From Massilia sp. TS11 (GTDB lineage Bacteria > Pseudomonadota > Gammaproteobacteria > Burkholderiales > Burkholderiaceae_D), in the NCBI RefSeq assembly GCF_022012445.1, contig NZ_JAKLTS010000005.1, positions 62,001 to 126,000 on the forward strand: DNA of 64,000 bases, in the 5' to 3' direction. Below, in pieces: positions 22,959-31,934 of this stretch; the stretch's first letter is position 1, and each line of letters starts with the position of its first letter. The notes under the pieces are model-generated. The model was not told where the DNA came from. It saw only the letters and a list, made by a program, of their open reading frames with translations, and made no database searches. A program made the translations under genes and the position numbers.

Positions 22959-25106
22959 ATGCACCGACTCGCCGCCCTGATCGCCCTGGCTTTTGCCAGC
23001 ACGCCCCTGCTGGCCGCCACCCCGGCCGAACTGGCCCGCTGGGAGGCGCGTGCCAAGCAGGTCGAAATCCTGCGCGACAAATGGGGCATCGCCCACATCT
23101 TCGGCAAGAGCGACGCGGACGCCGTGTTTGGCATGCTGTACGCCCAGGCCGAAGACGACTTCGCGCGCATCGAGACCAACTACATCAATGCGATGGGCCG
23201 CCTGGCCGAAGTCGAGGGCGAGGCCGAACTGTGGCGCGATCTGCGCATGAAGCTGTTCATCGACCCGAAAGCCCTGCAGGCCCAGTACGCGGCCAGCCCG
23301 GCCTGGCTGAAGAAGCTGATGCAGGGCTGGGCCGATGGCCTCAACTACTACCTGCACACCCACCCCGAGGTGAAGCCGCGCCTGCTGACCCAGTTCGAGC
23401 CCTGGATGGCCCTGAGCTTTTCGGAAGGCTCGATCGGCGGCGACATCGAGTCGGTCAGTCTGCGCCAGCTCGAAGGCCTGTACACCCAGCGCCAGCTGGC
23501 CGAGCTGGCGCAGCCGGCCCTGCCCGAGCCGGCCGGTTCGAACGGCTTTGCGATCGCGCCGCGCTGGAATGCGCACGGCCATGCGATGTTGATGATTAAT
23601 CCGCACACCTCGTTCTACTTCCGCCCCGAGATCCACGTGGTCAGCCAGGAAGGCCTGAATGCCTACGGCGCCGTGACCTGGGGCCAGTTCTTCGTCTACC
23701 AGGGCTTCAATGAGCGGCTCGGCTGGATGCACACCTCGGGCGGGGCCGACGTCATCGACGAATACCTCGAGACCGTGGTCGAAAAGGACGGCAATACCTA
23801 TTACCAGTACGAGGGCAAGCTGCGCCCGATGAAGGCCGTGCAGCTGAGCTTGCCCTTCAAGACGGCGACCGGCATGGCCAGCCGCACGCAGACCGTCTGG
23901 TACACCCACCACGGCCCGGTGGTGCGCGCGGCCGATGGAAAATGGGTCAGCGTGCGCCTGATGAATAATCCGCTGCCGGCCCTGCAGCAGTCCTGGCTGC
24001 GCACCAAGGCGCGCGACTACCGCAGTTTTGTGCAGGCCATGCAGCTGCGCACGAACTCCTCGAACAACACCGTGTATGCTGACCGCGACGGCAATATCGC
24101 CTACTTCCACGGCAATTTCGTGCCGCGCCGCGATCCGCGCTTCGACTGGAGCCGCCCGGTCGACGGCAGCACCCGCGCCACCGAATGGCAGGGCCTGCAC
24201 AAGCTCGACGAGACCATCCACCTGTTCAATCCCGCCAGCGGCTGGCTGTTCAACACCAATAACTGGCCGTTCACGGCGGCCGGCACGGCCAGTCCGAAGC
24301 AGAGCGACTACCCGGCCTACATGGCGCCCAGCCCCGAGAATGCGCGCGGCGTGCACGCGCTGCGTCTGCTGAGCCAGCTGAAGGCCCCGCTCAGCATCGA
24401 CGGCATGATCGCGCTCGCCTACGACAGCTATCTGACCGCGTTCGACCCGCTGCTGCCGCTGCTGTTCGCGGCCGCTGACGCCCAGCCCGGCAATCCGGTC
24501 GCCGCCCAGGTGGCCCTGCTGCGCGCCTGGGACCGGCGCAGCAGCCTCACTTCGAGCGCCACCTCGCTCGGCATCTACTGGCTACAGGATCTGGTCAATC
24601 GCCATGCCGACGCCGCCCGCCTGGCCGGCGTGCCCGTGCTCGATTATCTGCCGCGCCTGGCCCCGGCCGAGCTGCTGGCCGGCCTCGAGCGCGCCAGCGC
24701 CCGCCTGCAGACCGACTTTGGCAGCTGGCAGACACCGTGGGGCGAGATCAACCGCTTCCAGCGCCTGAGCGGCGAGGTGCAGCAGCGCTACGACGACAAT
24801 CAGCCGAGCCTGCCGGTGCCGATGGCCTCCGGTAACTGGGGCGCGCTGGCCTCGTTCGGCATGCGCGCCAAGCAGACGACCAAGCGCATCTACGGCGACT
24901 ACGGCAACAGCTTCGTCGCCGTGGTCGAATTCGGGCCGCGCATCCAGGCCAAGAGCCTGCTGGCCGGCGGCGTCAGCGGCAATCCGGCCTCGCCCCACTT
25001 CAACGACCAGGCCCAGGCCTATACGGAAGGGCGCTTCAAGGACGTGCTGTTCTACCGCGAAGACATCGAAAAACAGCTCGAGCGCAAATACCGGCCGGGC
25101 CAGTAA
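22959..25106 (+). CDS. Penicillin acylase family protein (N-terminal-nucleophile hydrolase)
   Basis: A 715-residue exported precursor: signal peptide 1-20 ('LIALAFASTPLLAA'), alpha region to ~193, then the autocatalytic junction at 'PAGSNGFAI', where S194 would become the N-terminal nucleophile of the beta subunit. 'NPHTSFYFRPEIHVV' and 'GFNERLGWMHTS' follow, both typical of the family, then 'RTNSSNNTVYADRDGNIAYF'. The family includes penicillin G/V acylases, acyl-homoserine-lactone acylases and aculeacin acylase. Sequence alone does not fix the acyl group, but many proteobacterial members degrade quorum-sensing AHLs. It is the second gene after a ParB-like protein, 26 nt apart; a functional link is not evident. 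Confidence 0.9.
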   Translation: MHRLAALIALAFASTPLLAATPAELARWEARAKQVEILRDKWGIAHIFGKSDADAVFGMLYAQAEDDFARIETNYINAMGRLAEVEGEAELWRDLRMKLFIDPKALQAQYAASPAWLKKLMQGWADGLNYYLHTHPEVKPRLLTQFEPWMALSFSEGSIGGDIESVSLRQLEGLYTQRQLAELAQPALPEPAGSNGFAIAPRWNAHGHAMLMINPHTSFYFRPEIHVVSQEGLNAYGAVTWGQFFVYQGFNERLGWMHTSGGADVIDEYLETVVEKDGNTYYQYEGKLRPMKAVQLSLPFKTATGMASRTQTVWYTHHGPVVRAADGKWVSVRLMNNPLPALQQSWLRTKARDYRSFVQAMQLRTNSSNNTVYADRDGNIAYFHGNFVPRRDPRFDWSRPVDGSTRATEWQGLHKLDETIHLFNPASGWLFNTNNWPFTAAGTASPKQSDYPAYMAPSPENARGVHALRLLSQLKAPLSIDGMIALAYDSYLTAFDPLLPLLFAAADAQPGNPVAAQVALLRAWDRRSSLTSSATSLGIYWLQDLVNRHADAARLAGVPVLDYLPRLAPAELLAGLERASARLQTDFGSWQTPWGEINRFQRLSGEVQQRYDDNQPSLPVPMASGNWGALASFGMRAKQTTKRIYGDYGNSFVAVVEFGPRIQAKSLLAGGVSGNPASPHFNDQAQAYTEGRFKDVLFYREDIEKQLERKYRPGQ

Positions 25107-25114
25107 GTACGGGC

Positions 25115-25120
25115 TATAAT
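25115..25120 (+). promoter_or_regulatory. Possible -10 element for tdk
   Basis: An exact TATAAT lies 25 nt before the GTG start of thymidine kinase. No good -35 hexamer is present at 16-18 nt spacing, so support rests on the -10 match and position only. Confidence 0.3.
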
Positions 25121-25144
25121 CAGCGCCAGTTTAGAGGGAGCACC

Positions 25145-25696
25145 GTGGCAAAATTGTATTTTCGCTATTCGGCCATGAACGCCGGGAAGTCCACCGCCTT
25201 GCTGCAGGTGGCCCACAATTACGAAGAGCAGGGCCAGAGCGTGCGCCTGTTCACCGCCGCCATCGACGACCGCTACGGCGTAGGCCGCATCACCTCGCGC
25301 CTGGGCCCGCAGCGCGACGTCGAAATCTTCCAGCGCGACACCAATTTCCTCGAGGCCGTCGACAAGGTCGGCTGCGTGCTCGTCGATGAAGCCCAGTTCC
25401 TGACCCCGGCCCAGGTCCAGCAGCTGCACCGCCTGGCCCAGACGCGCGGCGTGCCTGTGATCTGCTACGGCCTGCGCACGGACTTTCGCGGCGAACCCTT
25501 CCCCGGCTCGATCTACCTGCTGGGCCTGGCCGACGACATCGAAGAAATCAAGAACATTTGCAGCTGCGGCAAGAAGGCGACGATGAATATCCGCGTCGAC
25601 CCGAACGGAGAACGCATCCGGGAAGGGGAGCAGGTCAGCATCGGCGGCAATGAAAGCTACCGCCAGGCGTGCGGACGCTGCTTTTATCAGGGATAA
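25145..25696 (+). CDS. tdk: Thymidine kinase
   Basis: A 183-residue type II thymidine kinase that phosphorylates thymidine to dTMP using ATP (nucleoside salvage). Walker A is 'SAMNAGKST' (residues 9-17), the Walker B-like motif is 'VLVDEAQFL', and the lasso region has zinc-binding cysteines 'ICSCGKKA' and 'CGRCF' near the C-terminus. Length and motif order match the E. coli type. The start is GTG at 25145 after ggGAGcacc; no ATG is available. A thymidine-phosphorylase-like gene at 29425-30948 is close but in another transcription unit. Confidence 0.95.
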   Translation: MAKLYFRYSAMNAGKSTALLQVAHNYEEQGQSVRLFTAAIDDRYGVGRITSRLGPQRDVEIFQRDTNFLEAVDKVGCVLVDEAQFLTPAQVQQLHRLAQTRGVPVICYGLRTDFRGEPFPGSIYLLGLADDIEEIKNICSCGKKATMNIRVDPNGERIREGEQVSIGGNESYRQACGRCFYQG

Positions 25697-25730
25697 GCTA
25701 GAATAGCCTGAGCAGTCTGAGGAGACAGGA

Positions 25731-27956
25731 ATGAAGAAACAGTTGTTGGTGATTGGCCTGAGCCTGACCCTGGCCGTGCAGGGCGCCTATGCGCGCCAGG
25801 CCGATAAACTCGGGGAGCAGCTCAAACCTGTCCCGACCCAGGCCTCGGCCGCCTTGCTGGCTTCGCGCTGGCTGGCCAAATACCATTACAAGCCGGTCGC
25901 GCTCGACGATGCGATGTCGGAAAAGATTTTCGACCGCTATCTGAAATCGCTCGACCCCGAAAAGATGTACCTGACCCAACAGGACATCGACCAGTTCGCC
26001 GTCTCGCGCACCAAGCTCGACGACGCGATCAATAACGAAAACCTGCAGATGCCCTTCGCCATCTACGGCGTCTATCTGCAGCGCATCAATGAGCGCATGA
26101 GCTTTGCGCGCGAACTCCTCAAAGGCAAGTTCGACTTCAGCAGCGACGAAGGCCTGCAGCTCGACCGCGAGAAAGCCGCCTGGGCCAAGAACGACGAGGA
26201 AGCGCGCGATCTGTGGCGCCGCCGCGTGAAGAACGACTGGCTGCGCCTGAAGCTGGCCGGCAAGGAAGAAAAAGCCATCCGCGAAACGCTCGACAAGCGC
26301 TACGAAGGCACCCAGACACGCCTGAAAAAGGTCACCAGTGAAGACGTCTTCCAGACCTTCATGAACGCCTACGCGATGTCGATCGAGCCGCACACCAACT
26401 ACTTCGACCCGCGCACGGCCGAAGACTTCGACATCCGCATGCGCCTGTCGCTGGAAGGTATCGGCGCCGTGCTGCAGACGCGCGAAGACTACACGGTGAT
26501 CCGCGAAATCGTGCCGGGCAGCCCGGCCGGCCTGTCGGGCAAGCTCAAGGTCGGCGACCGCATCACGGCCGTGGCCCAGGGCGAGAACGGCAACTTCCAG
26601 GACATCCTCGGCTGGCGCATCGACGAAGTCGTGCAGCTGGTGCGCGGCCCCAAAGATTCGACCGTGCGCCTCGACGTGCTGCCGGCCGACGCCGGTCCCG
26701 ACGGCAAGCACGTGGTCGTCAACCTGGTGCGCAAGAAAATCAACATGGAAGAGCAGGCCGCCAAGAAGGCCATCTTCGAAGTCAAGGACAATGGCACGCG
26801 CCGCCGCATCGGCGTGATCACCTTGCCCACCTTCTACCAGGACTTCGAAGCCTGGCGGCGTGGCGACAAAGACTACCGCTCGGCCACGCGCGATGTGGCC
26901 AAGCTGCTCGGCGAACTGAAGAAGGACAAGGTCGACTCCGTCCTGATCGACCTGCGCGACAACGGCGGCGGCTCGCTGCCCGAGGCGGTCGAGCTGACCG
27001 GCCTGTTCATCGACAAGGGCCCGGTCGTGCAGCAGCGCAGTTCGGACGGCCGCATCCGCGTCGAAAGCGACACCAACCCCGGCCTGGCCTGGGACGGCCC
27101 GCTGGGCGTGCTGATCAACCGCGGTTCGGCCTCGGCCTCCGAGATTTTCGCCGCCGCCATCCAGGACTACGGGCGCGGCCTGATCATCGGCGAGCCCAGC
27201 TTCGGCAAAGGCACGGTCCAGACCATCGTCAACCTCGACCGTTTCGCGCCGAGCGACAAAATCAAATACGGCGAGCTCAAGCTGACGGTCGCGCAGTTCT
27301 TCCGCATCAATGGCGGCACCACCCAGCTCAAGGGCGTCAGCCCCGACATCAAGCTGCCGCAGCTGTCCGATCCCGAACTGTTCGGCGAGGCCGCGTATGA
27401 CAACGCCTTGCCCTACACGATGGTCAAGCCCGCCTTCTACACGCCGGCCGGCGACCTCAAAGAGCTGTTCGGCCCGCTGCAGCACCGCAGCGAGGCGCGC
27501 GTGGCCAAGGACAAGGACTTCAAGGCCCTGGCCGAGGACATCAACGAGGTCAAGCGCATCCGCAAGGAGAACTGGCTGTCGCTCAACGAAAGCATCCGCC
27601 GCAAGGAGCGCGACCAGCAGGAAGCGCGGGCCAAGGCGCGCGAGGCGCGTCTGGCCAGCCACAATCCGGCGCTGGACGAGGTGGTGCTGGTCCAGGAGGG
27701 CAACAAGCTGGTGCAACCCGAGAAGCCGGGCGACAAAGCCAAGGCCGTGCGTGGCGCGATGCGCACCGACGACGGCCTGGTCGGTGGCGAGCGCAGCCTG
27801 CAAGCCGAGCTGGCCGCCGAAAAAGCCGCCAAGAACGCCAAGGACCCGATCCTGGGCGAGGCCGTGCACGTGCTGGCCGACGAGGTCAGCATCCTGCGCA
27901 CCGACAGCCGCCTGGCCAGTCGCGTGATGCCCTACCTGCCCAAACCGGGCAATTAA
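25731..27956 (+). CDS. prc: Tail-specific (C-terminal processing) protease Prc
   Basis: A 741-residue periplasmic S41 serine protease of the long Prc/Tsp type. It has a signal peptide 1-22 and an N-terminal helical domain to ~210 with 'KSLDPEKMYLTQQDIDQF', characteristic of Prc. The PDZ domain is ~215-320 ('EIVPGSPAGLSGKLKVGDRI'). In the catalytic domain 'GSASASEIFAAAIQDYGRG' and 'GEPSFGKGTVQT' give the Ser/Lys dyad, S468 and K493, spaced 25 residues apart as in E. coli Prc. The C-terminal DUF3340-like helical region is Lys/Ala-rich. It degrades or trims proteins with nonpolar C-termini in the periplasm. A strong hairpin terminator follows. Confidence 0.95.
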   Translation: MKKQLLVIGLSLTLAVQGAYARQADKLGEQLKPVPTQASAALLASRWLAKYHYKPVALDDAMSEKIFDRYLKSLDPEKMYLTQQDIDQFAVSRTKLDDAINNENLQMPFAIYGVYLQRINERMSFARELLKGKFDFSSDEGLQLDREKAAWAKNDEEARDLWRRRVKNDWLRLKLAGKEEKAIRETLDKRYEGTQTRLKKVTSEDVFQTFMNAYAMSIEPHTNYFDPRTAEDFDIRMRLSLEGIGAVLQTREDYTVIREIVPGSPAGLSGKLKVGDRITAVAQGENGNFQDILGWRIDEVVQLVRGPKDSTVRLDVLPADAGPDGKHVVVNLVRKKINMEEQAAKKAIFEVKDNGTRRRIGVITLPTFYQDFEAWRRGDKDYRSATRDVAKLLGELKKDKVDSVLIDLRDNGGGSLPEAVELTGLFIDKGPVVQQRSSDGRIRVESDTNPGLAWDGPLGVLINRGSASASEIFAAAIQDYGRGLIIGEPSFGKGTVQTIVNLDRFAPSDKIKYGELKLTVAQFFRINGGTTQLKGVSPDIKLPQLSDPELFGEAAYDNALPYTMVKPAFYTPAGDLKELFGPLQHRSEARVAKDKDFKALAEDINEVKRIRKENWLSLNESIRRKERDQQEARAKAREARLASHNPALDEVVLVQEGNKLVQPEKPGDKAKAVRGAMRTDDGLVGGERSLQAELAAEKAAKNAKDPILGEAVHVLADEVSILRTDSRLASRVMPYLPKPGN

Positions 27957-27960
27957 GCGA

Positions 27961-27989
27961 AAAAAACCGGGGCCCGACCCCGGTTTTTT
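27961..27989 (+). terminator. Rho-independent terminator after prc
   Basis: Arms aaaaaaccgggg (27961-27972) and ccccggtttttt (27978-27989) with a 5-nt loop, ending in a T-run 5 nt after the prc stop codon. The core ggggcccgacccc is a variant of the palindromic repeat family, with two substitutions. Confidence 0.92.
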
Positions 27990-28004
27990 ATTTGTGGAAA
28001 AATC

Positions 28005-28051
28005 GGGGTCAGACCCCATTTATCTTTGTAGAAAAATTGGGGTCAGACCCC
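28005..28051. repeat. Two more GGGGTCAGACCCC repeat units
   Basis: Exact cores at 28005-28017 and 28039-28051, 34 nt apart, each in an AT-rich frame (aaaaatcggggtc..., aaaaattggggtc...). Together with the terminator at 27961-27989 they make three tandem palindromes between prc and the MaoC gene; the last ends 21 nt before the MaoC start. Confidence 0.85.
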
Positions 28052-28072
28052 GAATTTCTGTTTGCTAAGAAT

Positions 28073-28525
28073 ATGCGAGAAATTGCTTCCCTTGAGGCCC
28101 TGCGTGGCCTGGTCGGCGCGGATGTGGCCGTGACGGACTGGATGGAAATCACCCAGCAGCGCGTGAACAGTTTTGCCGATGCCACCGATGACCATCAGTG
28201 GATCCATGTCGATCCGGAACGCTGCCGCCGCGAGTCGCCGTTCGGCGGGCCGATCGCGCATGGCTTTCTGACCTTGTCGCTGCTGCCGGCCATGCTCGAG
28301 CGCTCCGTGCACCTGAGCTTTCCGCGCATGATCATCAACTACGGCGTGAACAAGGTGCGCTTTCCGGCCCCGGTGCCGGTCGGCAGCCGCGTGCGCGGCA
28401 TCCTGCACCTGCAGTCGCTCGAAGACGTGGAGCAGGGCGCCCAGCTGGTCTGGCGCGTCACCATCGAGGACGAGGCCGAGACCAAGCCGGTGTGCGTGGC
28501 CGAGCTGGTGATCCGCCTGCTGTAA
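28073..28525 (+). CDS. MaoC-family (R)-specific enoyl-CoA hydratase-like protein
   Basis: A 150-residue hot-dog-fold protein. The hydratase-2 signature is visible: 'FADATDDHQWIHVDPERCR', with the Asp and His of the catalytic pair, then 'SPFGGPIAHGFLTLSLLPAM'. Such enzymes hydrate enoyl-CoA to (R)-3-hydroxyacyl-CoA for lipid or polyhydroxyalkanoate metabolism. The ATG at 28073 is taken because in-frame sequence further upstream is made of the repeat units. The ribosome site is poor (ctaaga). It converges on the PRPP-synthetase-like gene with 3 nt between them. Confidence 0.88.
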   Translation: MREIASLEALRGLVGADVAVTDWMEITQQRVNSFADATDDHQWIHVDPERCRRESPFGGPIAHGFLTLSLLPAMLERSVHLSFPRMIINYGVNKVRFPAPVPVGSRVRGILHLQSLEDVEQGAQLVWRVTIEDEAETKPVCVAELVIRLL

Positions 28526-28528
28526 GCC

Positions 28529-29425
28529 TCAGCCCAGGCGCGCGTGCAGCGTGCGGATGCCCGCGGCCAGCGGCGCCGACAGGTCGATCGCATTGCTCGG
28601 ATGCGCAATCGTATTGCAGCTGACGATGCGGCTGACACCCGCGGCCTGCAGATCGGCATAGGCGCTGCCGGCAAACACCGGATGCACGGCGATGCACACG
28701 GGCGCGGCCAGTCCGGCCGCCGTGATATGCCCGGCCGCCGCGATCATCGTGCGCGCGGTCGAGGCGATGTCGTCCACCAGCACGGTCGTGAAGCCCTGCC
28801 AGTGCGCGGTGTCCGGCACCGACACTTCCACATCGTGGTCGCCATGGCGGGTCTTGGTCAGCACCGTCACCGCGCAGCCGGCGTCGCGCGCCACTTCGGC
28901 CGCCCATTGTTCGCTCTCGCCGTCCGGCCCGACGATGACCGGCTGGCGCAGCTCGCGCGCGATCCAGGCCGAGATGCTCGGCGCCGCTTTCACCACCAGG
29001 GTCGGAATCGTGTAGATCTCGTCCAGCGTGGCATGGCGGTGCAGGTGCGGGTCGATCGTCACCATCCAGTCCACGGCACCTGACAGCAGGCGCGCGAAAT
29101 GGCCGGAGGTGATGCCTTCGCCCGGCTTGAACACGGCGTCCTGGCGCATGTAGGCGAGATAGGGCGCGACCAGACCGACGCGGGTGGCGCCGTTTTCGCG
29201 CGCGATGCCGGCCGCCAGCACCAGGCTGATGGCCTTGTCGTCGGGGCGGTCGAGCGTACAGACCAGCACCACCTCGCGCCCGCGCACCGCATCGGCAAAG
29301 CGCAGATAGCTCTCGCCATCGGGGAAGCGGCGCGTTTCGAGCGCGCCCGTGTCCCAGCCCAGTTGTTCGGCCAGGCGCGCGCACATGGTTTCATTGCCCG
29401 GCAGGGCAAACAGCATCGGTGTCAT
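28529..29425 (-). CDS. Ribose-phosphate pyrophosphokinase (PRPP synthetase)-like protein
   Basis: A 298-residue protein with two phosphoribosyltransferase-type lobes like Prs: 'RRFPDGESYLRF', 'RPDDKAISLVLAAGIARENG', 'YLAYMRQDAVFKPGE', and 'VLVDDIASTARTMIAAAGH' as the PRPP loop. Housekeeping Prs is slightly longer (~315) and has 'DDiiDTggT'; here it is 'DDIASTARTM', so this belongs to a divergent subgroup. Its start overlaps the stop of the phosphorylase gene (TGATG), so the two are translationally coupled. Together they may interconvert nucleotides, ribose-1,5-bisphosphate and PRPP, but the exact reaction is not known from sequence. Confidence 0.85.
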   Translation of the reverse strand: MTPMLFALPGNETMCARLAEQLGWDTGALETRRFPDGESYLRFADAVRGREVVLVCTLDRPDDKAISLVLAAGIARENGATRVGLVAPYLAYMRQDAVFKPGEGITSGHFARLLSGAVDWMVTIDPHLHRHATLDEIYTIPTLVVKAAPSISAWIARELRQPVIVGPDGESEQWAAEVARDAGCAVTVLTKTRHGDHDVEVSVPDTAHWQGFTTVLVDDIASTARTMIAAAGHITAAGLAAPVCIAVHPVFAGSAYADLQAAGVSRIVSCNTIAHPSNAIDLSAPLAAGIRTLHARLG

Positions 29426-30948
29426 CAGAACTCCTTCTCGACCAGCACCACATCGGGCTGGGACTCGGCGTAGTCGCGCGCATAGGCCAGTTCGCCCGGC
29501 GACTCGGCGTGGATCGTGTAGATCGGATCGCCCTTGTTGAAATGCCCGCCCGAGGCGCCGTGCAGCAGGATGCCGGCGGCCGGCGCGCGCGGGGCCCCGG
29601 CCAGCTTGGCGATGCGCGCCAGGCGGCGGTTGTCGAAGGCGACGATGCGGCAGCGCGCCTTGGCCAGAATCGGATAGGTGTGGGGCGCGCGCGGCGGTTC
29701 GCGCATGCCGCCCTGGGCCGCACAGATGGCCTGGAATTTGCGCCAGGCCGTGCCGCTGGTCAGCGCCTGGCGCGCCTGGGTCAGGGCCGCCTCGGGTGTG
29801 ATCCCGAGCCCCATTTCGAGAATCCGCGCCGACAGCAGCAGGGCGCGCTGGCGCAGATCGTCGGGCGCGTGCGGCGCGTTCTGCAGCACGGCCAGCACGT
29901 CATAGGCCTCAAGCGCGGGACCGATGCCGCGCCCGACCGGCTGCGAACCGTCGGTAAACAGGGTGCGCACTTCGAGGCCGATCGCCTGGCCGACGCTGCA
30001 TAGGATATTCGTCAGGCGCTGGGCCGCATCGAGCGAGCGCACCTTGGCCGTGGGGCCGACCGGAATATCGATCAGCACGTGGGTGGAGCCGGCCGCCAGC
30101 TTCTTCGACAGCACCGAGGCCACCAGCTGGCCATCGCTGTCCAGGTCGAGCGGACGTTCGATGCGGATCAGCAGATCGTCGGCCGGGCTCAGATTGACCG
30201 CGCCGCCCCAGGCGATGCAGCCGCCTTCGGCCGCCACCACGGCGCGCATGCGCGCCAGATCGAGCATGACCGGGGCCAGGGTCTCCATCGTATCGGCGGT
30301 GCCGGCCGGCGAAGTGATCGCGCGCGACGAGGTCTTCGGAATCGTCAGGCCGCAGGCCGCCACGATCGGCACCACCAGCAGCGTGGTGCGGTTGCCGGGC
30401 AGGCCGCCGACGCAGTGCTTGTCGACGATGACCTCCTTGCCCCAATCGAGGCGCGCGCCCGATTCGACCATCGCGCGCGTCAGCGCCGTGATCTCGTCCA
30501 GGTCCATGCGGTTGCCGGCGCAGGCCGTGAGGAAGGCGGCGATTTCGATGTCCGAGTAGTTACCGGCGACGATGTCGCGCATGATGTCGCGCGCCGCGTC
30601 GAGCGTCAGCGCATGGCCATACAGCTTGGCGCGCACCTGCGAGAAGGACTGCAGCGGCAGCGGGTGCGCCAGGCTGACTTCCTCGCCGTCGGCGGCGCCG
30701 AGCACGCGCCAGGCGGCTTCCGACAGGCCGATTTCCTCGGTCTCGACCAGGCCATTGCTGACCACATTCAGGGTGGCGATCACGCGCCGCTCGCCGAACG
30801 TGACTTCGATGCGCGAGTGGGCTTCAAAGCCCTCCGAGCGGCACACATGGCAGTCGCGCCGCATGTAGATCACGGGTTCGTGATAGGTGTCGATGTGCAG
30901 GCGCTTGACGCGCATGATGCTGGCGCCGCGCTCGGTCGTTGTTTGCAT
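29425..30948 (-). CDS. AMP phosphorylase / thymidine phosphorylase-2 family enzyme
   Basis: A 507-residue protein of the long thymidine-phosphorylase family that includes archaeal AMP phosphorylase (DeoA-type), about 70 residues longer than E. coli DeoA because of an N-terminal extension (~1-90). Signature motifs are 'DKHCVGGLPGNRTTLLVVPI', 'GLTIPKTSSRAITSPAGTAD' and 'MAWGG'-equivalent 'CIAWGGAVNLSPADD', as in archaeal AMP phosphorylases, which release base from NMP to give ribose-1,5-bisphosphate. Bacterial members are often named thymidine phosphorylase without proof. There is a strong AGGAGG site before ATG 30948. Co-translation with a PRPP-synthetase-like enzyme supports a phosphoribose salvage role. 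Confidence 0.85.
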   Translation of the reverse strand: MQTTTERGASIMRVKRLHIDTYHEPVIYMRRDCHVCRSEGFEAHSRIEVTFGERRVIATLNVVSNGLVETEEIGLSEAAWRVLGAADGEEVSLAHPLPLQSFSQVRAKLYGHALTLDAARDIMRDIVAGNYSDIEIAAFLTACAGNRMDLDEITALTRAMVESGARLDWGKEVIVDKHCVGGLPGNRTTLLVVPIVAACGLTIPKTSSRAITSPAGTADTMETLAPVMLDLARMRAVVAAEGGCIAWGGAVNLSPADDLLIRIERPLDLDSDGQLVASVLSKKLAAGSTHVLIDIPVGPTAKVRSLDAAQRLTNILCSVGQAIGLEVRTLFTDGSQPVGRGIGPALEAYDVLAVLQNAPHAPDDLRQRALLLSARILEMGLGITPEAALTQARQALTSGTAWRKFQAICAAQGGMREPPRAPHTYPILAKARCRIVAFDNRRLARIAKLAGAPRAPAAGILLHGASGGHFNKGDPIYTIHAESPGELAYARDYAESQPDVVLVEKEF

Positions 30949-31016
30949 GGTATTCCTCCTGAGCGCGAGGATAGCGGCTTATTCCAGGCTCAGCAATGAG
31001 CACGCGTGCGGCGTGC

Positions 31017-31934
31017 TTACAGCGGCAGGCAGCAGCGGTTGCGGCCCAGCGATTTGGCCTGATACAGCAGGGCGTCGGCGGTCTTCAGCAGCGAGTCCAG
31101 ATGGGCGCCGTCGGCCGGGCGCAGGGCCGCCACGCCCAGGCTCAGGGTGACGCTCGGCGCGGTGCTCGAACGGGCATGCGGAATGGCCAGCAGTTCGATC
31201 TCGGCCAGCAGCTTGTTGGCCACCACTTCGGCGCCGCGCACATCGAGCATCGGCAGCAGAATCGCGAATTCCTCGCCGCCGTAGCGCGCCACCAGATCCT
31301 GCGGGCGCGCGGCGGCGCGGCGCATGGCGCTGGCCACAGCCTGCAGACAGGCGTCGCCGGCCTGGTGGCCGTATTCGTCGTTGTACAGCTTGAAGTGGTC
31401 GATGTCGGCCAGGATCAGGGCGATCGGCTCGCCCATGCGTGCGCAGCGCCGCCATTCGCTGTCGATGGTCTCGTCCAGGCAGCGCCGGTTGGCCACGCCG
31501 GTCAGGCTGTCGGTCATGGTCAGCGCGCGCAGGATGTCGCTCTGGCGCTTGATGGTCAGGTGGGTGCGCACGCGCGCGCGCACCACGGCCGCATTCACCG
31601 GCTTGGTGATGAAGTCGGCGGCGCCGGCTTCGAGCGCGCGCGTCTCGTCCTCGGTCGCATTGAGCACAGTGACAAAGATGACGGGGATGTCGCGCGTGGC
31701 GTCCGAGGCGCGCAGGGCGGTGCAGACGGCATAGCCATCCATGCCCGGCATCATGGCGTCGAGCAGGATCAGGTCGGGCTTCTGGGCGCGCGCGATCTCG
31801 ATGGCTTTTTCGCCGCTCATGGCGAACAGGGTCTCGTGCTCGCTTTGCAGCGCCTGGTGAAGCACCTGGATATTCTCCATCGCGTCGTCGACGATGAGAA
31901 TGCGGCCATTGCGGGCAAGGTCGGTCCAGCTCAC
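31017..31934 (-). CDS. Response regulator diguanylate cyclase (REC-GGDEF)
   Basis: A 305-residue two-domain signalling protein. Residues ~11-125 are a receiver domain with phosphoacceptor D59 ('[15 protein letters not shown]') and 'FITKPVN'. Residues ~140-303 are a GGDEF domain with an intact active site '[11 protein letters not shown]' (~218) and an RPQD inhibitory site in the correct place five residues before it, so it should make c-di-GMP and be product-inhibited. It starts at GTG 31934 inside the end of the hybrid kinase gene (GTGA overlap), which makes that kinase its likely phosphodonor. The nearby MSHA ATPase is a c-di-GMP-binding protein, a plausible downstream target. Confidence 0.94.
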   Translation of the reverse strand: MSWTDLARNGRILIVDDAMENIQVLHQALQSEHETLFAMSGEKAIEIARAQKPDLILLDAMMPGMDGYAVCTALRASDATRDIPVIFVTVLNATEDETRALEAGAADFITKPVNAAVVRARVRTHLTIKRQSDILRALTMTDSLTGVANRRCLDETIDSEWRRCARMGEPIALILADIDHFKLYNDEYGHQAGDACLQAVASAMRRAAARPQDLVARYGGEEFAILLPMLDVRGAEVVANKLLAEIELLAIPHARSSTAPSVTLSLGVAALRPADGAHLDSLLKTADALLYQAKSLGRNRCCLPL

